The notes beneath the pieces were generated by a model. That model was not told where the DNA came from. It saw only the letters and a program-made list of their open reading frames with translations, and searched no databases. Shown piece after piece: positions 26,740 through 34,013 of a stretch of DNA of 64,000 nt. Position 1 is the first letter of the stretch. The number at the start of each line of letters is the position of its first letter. Made by a program: the position numbers and the translations under genes. This DNA comes from Cyclobacteriaceae bacterium (lineage in GTDB: Bacteria > Bacteroidota > Bacteroidia > Cytophagales > Cyclobacteriaceae), in assembly GCA_019638395.1 (NCBI GenBank), contig JAHBTX010000002.1, positions 62,001 through 126,000 on the forward strand, in the 5' to 3' direction.

Positions 26740-26814
26740 TTGAGGGTTATAACGATACCAGCAGGATAAGGCGATCCTGCTGGCTATAACAACACTGGTT
26801 TACCTAACCCTCAA
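26740..26814. other. Large nested inverted repeat in the PAP2 5' leader
   Basis: Inner stem CCAGCAGGAT (26758-26767)/ATCCTGCTGG (26774-26783) with a 6-base loop; outer stem TTGAGGGTTA (26740-26749)/TAACCCTCAA (26805-26814). It lies between the PepSY-like stop (26897) and the PAP2 start (26733); the outer arm ends 6 bases before the PAP2 ATG. There is no T-run after it in either direction. It could control PAP2 translation or be a dispersed palindromic element. Confidence 0.6.
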
Positions 26815-26843
26815 CGTTCAACCCCTTCCAGTGCGTTATACTT

Positions 26844-26877
26844 CAATTTTACGGTTGCATTTTGTAGAAATTCTGGA
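26844..26877 (-). promoter_or_regulatory. Response-regulator box plus -7 element, PAP2 promoter
   Basis: Sense strand order: TCCAGAA, TTTC, TACAAAA (half-sites 11 bp apart), 8-base gap TGCAACCG, then TAAAATTG. The second half-site is degenerate. Same arrangement as at the four other promoters of the set; predicted transcription start is near 26838, about 105 bases before the ATG. Confidence 0.55.
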
Positions 26878-26896
26878 GACAGAGAAAAGTTTGCAA

Positions 26897-27346
26897 TTAA
26901 TCTTTGTTTGTTTCTTTTGAAAGCTTTTCAATAAGAACTCCATCCAAATCGAAAATCAGGTCAAAAGATTGCTTTCCCTTTTCCACTTCCACTTCGTAGG
27001 TTACTACGCCATTTGCTTCAATTCTGGCCGTTTCTTCAATCTTAAAATCCTTGTAGTTACTCTCCAATGATTTTAGTACGGCAGCGGGAAGCTCATTTTT
27101 TGCAATTTCAGTTTCTACTTCCAGAATATTGCCTTTCGTGTCAATCAGTACCGACATTTCATTTCCCTTCAGTTCAAAATTTGCCTCAAACGAACCATCT
27201 TCCTTATCCCAATCTGCATCTGTTACTGCATAACTCTTCTGCAAGGTGTTTTTTACTTCAGCTGGTACATCCTTGCTTTTAACTTTTTGCGCCTCTGCCT
27301 GACACATTGTAAGGCTGAGTCCTAATACAATCAATAGTGTTTTCAT
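26897..27346 (-). CDS. PepSY-like periplasmic protein
   Basis: A 149-aa protein with signal peptide MKTLLIVLGLSLTMCQAEAQ. Two PepSY/BLIP-like repeats follow: one around VPAEVKNTLQKSYAVTDADWDKEDG, the other around LPAAVLKSLESNYKDFKIEET, each a helix followed by strands ending in EVEVEKGKQSFDLIFD. Short quotes: KNTLQKSYAVTDADW, LKSLESNYKDFKIEE. Such proteins bind ligands or inhibit peptidases in the periplasm. The gene is divergent from another PepSY-like lipoprotein and carries a strong response-regulator box. Confidence 0.83.
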   Translation of the reverse strand: MKTLLIVLGLSLTMCQAEAQKVKSKDVPAEVKNTLQKSYAVTDADWDKEDGSFEANFELKGNEMSVLIDTKGNILEVETEIAKNELPAAVLKSLESNYKDFKIEETARIEANGVVTYEVEVEKGKQSFDLIFDLDGVLIEKLSKETNKD

Positions 27347-27367
27347 AATTTATATAGCGTTTATGAT

Positions 27368-27401
27368 CAAATGAACGGTTGTATTCTGGAGCAACTCTGA
27401 A
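27368..27401 (-). promoter_or_regulatory. Response-regulator box plus -7 element, PepSY-like gene promoter
   Basis: Sense strand: TTCAGAG, TTGC, TCCAGAA (11-bp period), 8-base gap TACAACCG, then TTCATTTG as -7 element. The start codon is 21 bases downstream of the -7 element. The -7 and gap bases are nearly identical to those at the sulfatase promoter (35935-35968). Confidence 0.68.
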
Positions 27402-27442
27402 TTCGAAAGCGTTTTACATTTTTTTTAAAATTTTTTTGAGTA

Positions 27443-27486
27443 GCCAGAATTGCTCCAGAAAATCTCCAACATCGGATGATACTTTG
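27443..27486 (+). promoter_or_regulatory. Response-regulator box (three half-sites) plus -7 element, lipoprotein promoter
   Basis: Half-sites GCCAGAA (27443), TCCAGAA (27454) and a weaker TCCAACA (27465) lie at 11-bp steps, followed by a 7-base gap and ATACTTTG (27479-27486). It faces away from the box at 27368-27401, so the two PepSY-like genes have separate, back-to-back sites. Confidence 0.6.
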
Positions 27487-27511
27487 CCTGAAAACTTAAA
27501 ATTCAAGTACA

Positions 27512-27892
27512 ATGAAAAGAAATGCTGTTTATGTGTGGATACTATTGCTTTTAGCTTTTGTATCCTGTGATCAGATGGAAGGGTTGTTTGACAAGGAGAA
27601 GAATGAGACGGAGAACCTTTGTGCAGTGCTTGAGGCAACAACTGTTCCACAAGCTGTGGTTGAATCTTTTAATACCAATTTTCCGGGCATGGCTGTCGTA
27701 ACCTGGTTTGATAAGGACGGGATCGGTTTTTGCGCGCTCTTTATTAAAGATAACCAAGAGACTATTGCTCAATTTGATCTGACGGGTGTCCTCGTAAAAA
27801 CGGAAGTTGATGTCGAGCAAGAAGGAGAACATAATGACGCCCAGAATGAAGAAAACGGGTGCGAGTGCGAGACCACTGACGACAAGGATTAA
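27512..27892 (+). CDS. PepSY-like lipoprotein with acidic Cys-containing tail
   Basis: A 126-aa lipoprotein, lipobox FVSC (Cys19). The middle (VPQAVVESFNTNFPGMAVVTWFDKDG) has the helix-strand pattern of PepSY-like proteins, quoted short as VVESFNTNFPGMAVVTW. The C-terminus is very acidic and ends NGCECETTDDKD, with a CxC. It is encoded divergently from the PepSY-like gene at 26897-27346 and is followed by a good terminator. Possible periplasmic sensor or ligand partner of the histidine kinase; inference only. Confidence 0.75.
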   Translation: MKRNAVYVWILLLLAFVSCDQMEGLFDKEKNETENLCAVLEATTVPQAVVESFNTNFPGMAVVTWFDKDGIGFCALFIKDNQETIAQFDLTGVLVKTEVDVEQEGEHNDAQNEENGCECETTDDKD

Positions 27893-27908
27893 ATACAAGA
27901 TTTCAAGT

Positions 27909-27952
27909 AAAAGGTCTGATTCGCAACATCGGGCCTTTTATTCTACTTTTTT
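27909..27952. terminator. Terminator between convergent genes
   Basis: Arms AAAAGGTCTGAT (27909-27920) and ATCGGGCCTTTT (27928-27939) form a 12-bp stem with two G-U pairs, followed by a T-rich run with TTTTTT near 27948-27952. It lies between the convergent lipoprotein (ends 27892) and EamA (ends 27969) genes, so it may serve both. Confidence 0.75.
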
Positions 27953-27968
27953 GTCTCAATATCTGAGT

Positions 27969-28391
27969 TTACTTCCACACTAGAACCAACATACCAATCA
28001 AGATCAAACTGCCACCCAATAATAGTTTGGGAGTTACCGGTTCCTTCAATAAAACAAAGGAAAGTAATAACGTAATGATAATGCTGGCTTTGTCGATAGC
28101 AGCCACATAAGAAACCAGTCCATCCTTCATGGCTCTGTAGTAAAAAATCCAGCTCAGCGTTGTTGTGATACCCGAAGCTACAAGAAGTGTGATTTGCAAT
28201 GTGGTCAGATTAGAAAATTCCTTGTATTTAGCTCCAATCAAATTGATAGTTGTAATGATTACAAAAATTACAGTAGTTCTGATACCAAGACCAAAGTCTG
28301 CGCTGATATTTTGAAGACCGTATTTCGCCAGAACAGAAGTTAGTCCTGCAAAAATCATAGAGATAATGGCGTAGATAATCCAAGTCTGCAT
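27969..28391 (-). CDS. EamA-domain membrane protein (half-size)
   Basis: A 140-aa protein with five hydrophobic segments forming a single EamA domain: starts MQTWIIYAIISMIFAGLTS, with SWIFYYRAMKDGLVSYVAAIDKAS in the middle and ending LLLGGSLILIGMLVLVWK. The single-domain size is that of EmrE/ArnE-like half transporters that dimerise. It follows the outer-membrane barrel gene by 28 bp and shares its regulated promoter. A role as a flippase of a modified lipid carrier, as ArnE/F in lipid A modification, is an inference from context. Confidence 0.85.
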   Translation of the reverse strand: MQTWIIYAIISMIFAGLTSVLAKYGLQNISADFGLGIRTTVIFVIITTINLIGAKYKEFSNLTTLQITLLVASGITTTLSWIFYYRAMKDGLVSYVAAIDKASIIITLLLSFVLLKEPVTPKLLLGGSLILIGMLVLVWK

Positions 28392-28419
28392 GGCTTGATT
28401 GGTTTAATGGTTTACCTCA

Positions 28420-30825
28420 CTAAAACTTGTACGTATATCCAAGTCGAAAAACTTGTGTTTCGTAATAGTCTGTGCTTACATAACTAAATCCATCGCCTTT
28501 CACTTCCCGTTTAATCCGAAGTGTATTTGCCAGGTCTGTAGCGTTCAGGAACACTTCACCCTTACCTTTCTGCAATGATTTTTTTACACCGAGATCAATG
28601 TAGAAACGTGAATAGATTTTCCCTTGGGGTACAACATCCGGTGCCATATACACACTGCTAAACTGGACATCGTAGTTGGAAGGCAAATGAAAGAGACCAT
28701 TGAATTTAATGCTTCCCGAGAAAATTTTCTGCCTACCCGCAGAGAATGTACTTTCCTGTGGATACTTATTCACTACAGTGAAGGGCTCAATAATATTCTG
28801 ATAACCATTGAGGTTAAGATTAAAGATCGCCCACTTACCGACATTCTGTGCGATTATAACTTCAATGCCCGAAGAATAACTCTGACCGGCATTCTGAAAA
28901 ATATTGTATATAATTGTACTCCCCGGCTCTATACTTCCAATGCGTGTAATGGTGGACTCCATCCGTTTGTGGTATAAGGCTGAATATAGATACCCCTCGC
29001 TCCAATTTGCTTTGTACCCAAGTTCGAATGAGTTAGTAAATTGCGGACGAAGGCCAGGGTTTCCGACCTTAATAATTTCAGCATCATCATACTTGGGAAA
29101 GATGCGTATGTCAACTTCATTGGGCCGGTCAACCCTGCGATTATAAAAAACACTTAAGGTATTGTTGTCATTTACCTTGTACGCCAGACGAAGATTGGGA
29201 AACGGTTGAGTGTAGTTATATCCATCGCTCTCGTATGTATTGTGATCGGGATTGACCTCGTAATATATTTCAACGTACTCTACACGGAGGCCGGCCTCCA
29301 CTTCAAAGTTCCGGTTTTCAAATAAGTAGTTGCCATAGATTGCGGGAATAACCTCACTGTAATTGGCCCATCCTCCCGCGTTCACATCCAGTGGAGAATT
29401 TTCCCCGGGAATAAACTGCATGTTGGTAGGGATATACCTGTTTCTGAATTTCAATCCGGTTTCAAAACGGCCATACTTCAATGGTTGCACATAGTCGATT
29501 GTAAGGTCAGCAACATGCTCATCCGAGATGAGTTTGAAAGAGTCAAGACCCGTAAAGGTGGGCATGATGTCGGTGAAAAAATATTTTTCATCCTCACGAT
29601 GGAAAGTGTAGTTAAGTCCCGCGTTCAAAATCCGACCAGGTTGTTGGAATTTATGTTGCCAGGTGGCCGAGGCGGTGGCTGTTGTTTTAAGTTCATCCTC
29701 CAGAAATTGCCACAGGCGCAAACGCTCAGACAAATCTCCGTTGAAGAATGGCTGATCACCTTCATCAAGAATCTTTTCGCTGCTGAAAAGACCGGAAACC
29801 GTAAAGGTGTTGTTATCATCGATGAACCAATCGAAACCTGATTTTGCGGTTACAATATTGGTTGTTCTGTTTCTTTTTGTTTGCTGCTTTATCGTATCGC
29901 CATTATCATAGTATCGATCAACAAACTCATTTTTATTTAACGTCTTTGTGTAAAGGTCATCCGCTTGCAGAAACAGGTTGACCTTTTTCCTTCTGTAGTT
30001 AAGTGATATAGAGGGGTTAAGTTTTGGCGTAGCCTGGTATTGAGGCCGGATGGTTGGATAGTTATCTTTCTTGATCCACAGAGCCCCTGCACCGACAGCC
30101 ATTCCGACTTTACCATTGAAGCCTTCCTTCACTTCTTTTTTATAGATAATGTTAATGATCCCGGCATTTCCATTGGCATCGTACTTGGCAGAAGGGTTGT
30201 TGATCACTTCGATTCGCTCTATGGCTGAGGCTGGTATGTTGTCGAGTCCGCGCTGATTTCCAAAACCCGTTAATGCTGTTTGCTTGCCGTCAATGAGTAC
30301 ACTCACTTTATCGCTGCCCCTTAATCGTACAGTGCCCTCGTTGCTAACCGTCACTCCGGGGAGATTTTGCATTACCTGCATGAGCGAACCTCCACTTTGG
30401 GCTACGTTGTCTGAAACGGTAAATGATTTCTTATCCAATGTTTCCGCTACTGCGTCCTGCTTGCCTCTAACGACTACTTCATTAAGGGCCGTTACATTCT
30501 CTTGTAACTCCGTTATTCCTAAATCGAGGTATTCGCTTAACTTACCTACCAGTAAGGGCGAGGTTCTTGTAGAATACCCGACAAAGGAATATTCAATTAA
30601 GTATTCACCCGGAGCAATGCCGCTAATTTTATACCGTCCGCCATCGTCTGTTACCGTACCTGAAATAAACGTTGAGTCTTTTTCCGCTTTTACCAAAACG
30701 TTTACGTAAGGCAATTTTTGCTTTGAATTACCTTCCGCAACAACACCTGATAAGGTAACCGTTTTTACCTGGGCGACTAAAAAACTTGCCTGAAAGCAAA
30801 AAATAAAAAATACTAATTTTCTCAT
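28420..30825 (-). CDS. TonB-dependent-receptor-like outer-membrane beta-barrel protein (OMP_b-brl_3)
   Basis: An 801-aa outer-membrane protein. I chose ATG 30825 (MRKLVFFIFCFQASFLVAQ, a good signal peptide) over the ATG 9 codons upstream. After the signal comes a carboxypeptidase-regulatory-like domain (KLPYVNVLVKAEKDSTFISG; FSFVGYSTR-type motif), a plug domain (LPGVTVSNEGTVRLRGSDKV, IERIEVINNPSAKYDANGNA) and a large barrel ending QVFRLGYTYKF with C-terminal Phe. This family is implicated in outer-membrane stress and export rather than classic nutrient uptake. Its promoter carries the response-regulator box. Confidence 0.9.
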   Translation of the reverse strand: MRKLVFFIFCFQASFLVAQVKTVTLSGVVAEGNSKQKLPYVNVLVKAEKDSTFISGTVTDDGGRYKISGIAPGEYLIEYSFVGYSTRTSPLLVGKLSEYLDLGITELQENVTALNEVVVRGKQDAVAETLDKKSFTVSDNVAQSGGSLMQVMQNLPGVTVSNEGTVRLRGSDKVSVLIDGKQTALTGFGNQRGLDNIPASAIERIEVINNPSAKYDANGNAGIINIIYKKEVKEGFNGKVGMAVGAGALWIKKDNYPTIRPQYQATPKLNPSISLNYRRKKVNLFLQADDLYTKTLNKNEFVDRYYDNGDTIKQQTKRNRTTNIVTAKSGFDWFIDDNNTFTVSGLFSSEKILDEGDQPFFNGDLSERLRLWQFLEDELKTTATASATWQHKFQQPGRILNAGLNYTFHREDEKYFFTDIMPTFTGLDSFKLISDEHVADLTIDYVQPLKYGRFETGLKFRNRYIPTNMQFIPGENSPLDVNAGGWANYSEVIPAIYGNYLFENRNFEVEAGLRVEYVEIYYEVNPDHNTYESDGYNYTQPFPNLRLAYKVNDNNTLSVFYNRRVDRPNEVDIRIFPKYDDAEIIKVGNPGLRPQFTNSFELGYKANWSEGYLYSALYHKRMESTITRIGSIEPGSTIIYNIFQNAGQSYSSGIEVIIAQNVGKWAIFNLNLNGYQNIIEPFTVVNKYPQESTFSAGRQKIFSGSIKFNGLFHLPSNYDVQFSSVYMAPDVVPQGKIYSRFYIDLGVKKSLQKGKGEVFLNATDLANTLRIKREVKGDGFSYVSTDYYETQVFRLGYTYKF

Positions 30826-30849
30826 GCTAAAAAGTTCAAAAATTTTGAT

Positions 30850-30883
30850 CAAGGGTACACTTCAACTCTGGATAAAATCTGGA
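30850..30883 (-). promoter_or_regulatory. Response-regulator box plus -7 element, beta-barrel gene promoter
   Basis: Sense strand: TCCAGAT, TTTA, TCCAGAG (11-bp period), 8-base gap TTGAAGTG, then TACCCTTG. The start codon (30825) is 24 bases after the -7 element. Element order and both spacings equal those at the other sites. Confidence 0.66.
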
Positions 30884-30901
30884 TTTGTAAGTGTTTTCAC
30901 T

Positions 30902-31969
30902 TTACCTCACTGGCTTATCAGAGTCGCTTATTTCAAATTCAAACTTTGTCAGTTTTTGGTTTTTGAAACAATAAAACTCGATTGCTTTAGGTTTCCTGAA
31001 GCGGAATACTTTCTCGATCATGATATGGTCAAATTCTTTCGTCAGTTCATTATATTTTTCAGATAATTCTGGTGGTAAATCCCTTGGTGATAAAGGGCGT
31101 TCCACCTCCAGGCCGTCATCAAAATTAAATTCCAATACGAGATTACTATTTCGCCAATTCACTGTGGTCTCTGAACTTTCATTAATAATCTTAGCGGACA
31201 AGGCCAGGTGATCCTGTTTAACAATCTTTTGCCCGGTCTCGCCCATCAGAATCAAACCAGAGATTACCATTGCACCATATCCAATCTTTCTAAACAACAA
31301 CTCGCTGATGAGTGGAAGGATGTGTTTGACGGAGACCGATGAGATTACTGAACCGAGAGCAATGGCTAATCCGAATAGTAATGCTTGGGTTGACGAAAGG
31401 CCTAACGCAATGTAAATGGCCAATTTAATGGCGTGAAGAAAAATTTCGTTGGCGGCTCGTGTGGCAACTATCTGCTCTTTGGTTAATCCATAACGTAGGT
31501 AGAATCTATTAAAAAGTAATCCAATGGCTCCTGTAATGCCTGAGACGAATCCGGCTAAAAATCCTACGAACGCCAAAATAAATTTTGGATACGGTTTTTC
31601 CTCAGAATTAAGTGTTTGTTTACTTCTAAAGAGTTCGGGCAAATTACTGACAAGAAATAACGCAACTGCAATTTGCAGATAGAGCGGGTTAACGTACTTA
31701 ATAAGCCAAGCACCAAGGAGCACCGCTGGTATCGAAAAGGGTACGAACCATGCAAATATTTTCCAATGTATATGCGCTTTAAAAATGAAGACTCTCGATG
31801 CGGAACTACTGAAAGTACCAATGGTGAGCGCAAAAGGAACCTGGGTAACCGGCAGTAACCAGTTGAGGATTGGTATTAAGATTAAGCTCGCACCACCTCC
31901 TGAAATTGCACTGAGCCAAAATGCAATTACCGTAGCCAGCAGAAGTACTAGTATTTTCGCAAGTAACAT
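30902..31969 (-). CDS. TauE/SafE-family permease with extra cytosolic domain
   Basis: A 355-aa protein. Residues 1-245 form the TauE/SafE module: LSAISGGGASLILIPIL in helix 1, GFLAGFVSGITGAIG in the second repeat, about eight helices. Residues about 245-355 are soluble and unusual for the family: SAKIINESSETTVNWRNSN, ELSEKYNELTKEFDHIM, and a closing beta-rich segment. TauE/SafE proteins export sulfonates or sulfite; the substrate here is unknown. It is isolated by 74-86 bp from neighbours and has no obvious box of its own. Confidence 0.86.
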   Translation of the reverse strand: MLLAKILVLLLATVIAFWLSAISGGGASLILIPILNWLLPVTQVPFALTIGTFSSSASRVFIFKAHIHWKIFAWFVPFSIPAVLLGAWLIKYVNPLYLQIAVALFLVSNLPELFRSKQTLNSEEKPYPKFILAFVGFLAGFVSGITGAIGLLFNRFYLRYGLTKEQIVATRAANEIFLHAIKLAIYIALGLSSTQALLFGLAIALGSVISSVSVKHILPLISELLFRKIGYGAMVISGLILMGETGQKIVKQDHLALSAKIINESSETTVNWRNSNLVLEFNFDDGLEVERPLSPRDLPPELSEKYNELTKEFDHIMIEKVFRFRKPKAIEFYCFKNQKLTKFEFEISDSDKPVR

Positions 31970-32043
31970 TATACGTTGGGTAATAATTTTGTCATTTTCT
32001 TTTGACTTCCTTATCTCCGTGGTGAATGACTTGCTTAATGAAT

Positions 32044-33315
32044 TTAAAACAAGACAGAAAAAGTGTGTATGCCCGAGTGAAAACTGTAATCTAATCCAAA
32101 AGAACTTGTATCACAGATCTTTTTCACAATGGCTAACCCCAATCCGGAGCTATTCTCACCATTGCCTTCTCTACTAAAGCGATCGAACATCTTGTCGGGA
32201 TTCATCTTTAGAGGATTTCCGGTATTCGAAACAATTAACTTTCGATCCACGATCTCCACTACAACTTTTCCATTAGGAGTTGTGTGACGGATTGCATTGT
32301 GAAAGAGATTTGTTAACAGCACCTCTATTAAGGTTAAATTGGCTTTAATGGATAACGGAGCAAAAGAACTTTCAATCGATATGACGTCCAGGTCAGCCAT
32401 TGGCCGTAAGTTCGACAGCAGCCCTTCAGCCAGTTTCGATAAATCGATTTCTTCTGCATGATTAAACTGATCATTGTCAATTTTGCTGAGTAGCAACAGG
32501 TTTTTATTAAGTCTTGCCATACGCTGTGCTGCCTCCTCTAAATCAAGTATCGTTGCGGCCCCTGCCTCCGTAAGCCCTTGAATCTGCATGAGGTTGTCCA
32601 ACTTACTTTGGAATATAGAAATAGGAGTTTGCAACTCATGCGAAGCGTTTTCAATAAACTCTTTTTGCTGCAGAAAGACTTGTCTGTTGCGCTCTGTTAA
32701 ATGGCCCACTGTTTTGTTCAAATCATCAAATTCAGTAATGTTTGTTTTTTGAGTTGAGATCGTTTCATTTTTATCCAGTTCGTATGCTTTGAGTTGCTCC
32801 AGCGTTGAATAAAAGGGTTCCCATAATTTTTTTGAGAGTGCTCTGTTTAATAGCAGCAAACCACTAACGAGCAATAGAATCAATATCGCCTGAACAATGA
32901 GTAAGGCAGTTATCAGTTCATCATTATCCACTAATGAATGGTAAACGGTGAGTAAGTATGGTTTACCCTTAATGACCACAGGTAATGAAAGCGCTCGAAA
33001 TGGATGCATCTCCTGCTCCAGGCTATCATACATGGAACCCGTTTTGTATTGTTTATCCGTAAGTTCCCCCTTTGACGGCTCTAAGACGATATCATACGAA
33101 AGCTGATCCCATATCCTTAGATCCAAATCCAGATCATCGAGGTATTCGTAATTCTTAATATGGCGGGCAAATTGGTCTGCATGTAAAGCCAGCGACTCGT
33201 CAACTTCTTCATTAATAATTTCGCGTATTGAAAACAGGGAAACTGGAATGCTGACCAGCACAAGAACCAAAGCATACAGCAACATGCTACGTAAACTAAC
33301 TTGCAATAATCTCAT
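32044..33315 (-). CDS. Sensor histidine kinase (OmpR/EnvZ class)
   Basis: A 423-aa inner-membrane histidine kinase. Two helices (about 11-30 and 136-157) enclose a roughly 105-residue periplasmic sensor that is rich in Asp/Glu (EYLDDLDLDLRIWDQ). H-box ASHELQTPISIF with H226; N-box TNLFHNAIRHTT; G-box SGLGLAIVKKI. The acidic sensor recalls those that detect cations or cationic peptides, such as PhoQ; this is inference. The start overlaps the regulator stop by 4 bp. Confidence 0.93.
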   Translation of the reverse strand: MRLLQVSLRSMLLYALVLVLVSIPVSLFSIREIINEEVDESLALHADQFARHIKNYEYLDDLDLDLRIWDQLSYDIVLEPSKGELTDKQYKTGSMYDSLEQEMHPFRALSLPVVIKGKPYLLTVYHSLVDNDELITALLIVQAILILLLVSGLLLLNRALSKKLWEPFYSTLEQLKAYELDKNETISTQKTNITEFDDLNKTVGHLTERNRQVFLQQKEFIENASHELQTPISIFQSKLDNLMQIQGLTEAGAATILDLEEAAQRMARLNKNLLLLSKIDNDQFNHAEEIDLSKLAEGLLSNLRPMADLDVISIESSFAPLSIKANLTLIEVLLTNLFHNAIRHTTPNGKVVVEIVDRKLIVSNTGNPLKMNPDKMFDRFSREGNGENSSGLGLAIVKKICDTSSFGLDYSFHSGIHTFSVLF

Positions 33316-33986
33316 GTGGTAAGTTTATAGCCTAATCCATACACGGTCTTAATATAATCCTCACAACCTGCTTCGGTTAATTTCTTCTTCAGGTTTTTCA
33401 TGTGCGAATAGATAAAGTCGAATTTATCCAGCAGTTCGGCATCGTCTCCGGAAAGGTGCTCGGCAATAGCATTCTTGGAAACAACACGATTTTTGTTCGC
33501 GAGAAGAAAAATTAACAGGTCATATTCCTTTCGTGTAAGTTCTACTTCCGTATCGCTCACCATTACGGTCTTGGCAAGAAGGTCAACAGTAATCTCCTGA
33601 AACGCGATCTTATTATTTCCATCAAATCTTTTTCTGCGCACAACCGCAGATATTCGGGCATTCAATTCGGGCATAAAGAATGGTTTGGGTAGATAATCAT
33701 CCGCACCAAGGTTCAAGCCTTTCACACGATCATCCAACGAATTTTTGGCGGTTATCATAATCACGCCATCGGCCTTATTTTTCTCTCTTAGCTTTTCCAA
33801 AATCTTCAAGCCATTACCGTCCGGCAAGGAAATATCAAGTAGAATACAATCGTAATCAAACAGTAAAATCTTTTCATTCGCCTCACTGGCTGTATAGGCT
33901 ATTTCGCATACGTACCCTTCCTGCCGCAGGAACTGCGCCATGCTCTTTACCAACTGTTTTTCGTCTTCAATAATCAGTAATTTCAT
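33312..33986 (-). CDS. OmpR-family response regulator
   Basis: A 224-aa regulator. Receiver domain: acidic pair E7-D8, phospho-acceptor D51 in ILLDISLPDGNGL, Thr/Lys switch region (ITAKN, LPKPFF). C-terminal winged helix with VELTRKEYDLLIFLLANKNRVVS and IYSHMKNLKKKL...VYGLGYKL, quoted here in parts: LTRKEYDLLIFLL, VKTVYGLGYKL-type ending. OmpR-type regulators bind direct repeats at about 10-11 bp period, which is exactly the spacing of the TCCAGAA half-sites at five promoters in this window. Confidence 0.95.
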   Translation of the reverse strand: MKLLIIEDEKQLVKSMAQFLRQEGYVCEIAYTASEANEKILLFDYDCILLDISLPDGNGLKILEKLREKNKADGVIMITAKNSLDDRVKGLNLGADDYLPKPFFMPELNARISAVVRRKRFDGNNKIAFQEITVDLLAKTVMVSDTEVELTRKEYDLLIFLLANKNRVVSKNAIAEHLSGDDAELLDKFDFIYSHMKNLKKKLTEAGCEDYIKTVYGLGYKLTT

Positions 33987-34013
33987 TTTTTCGAAGGTCA
34001 GAAGTTAAGAAAA

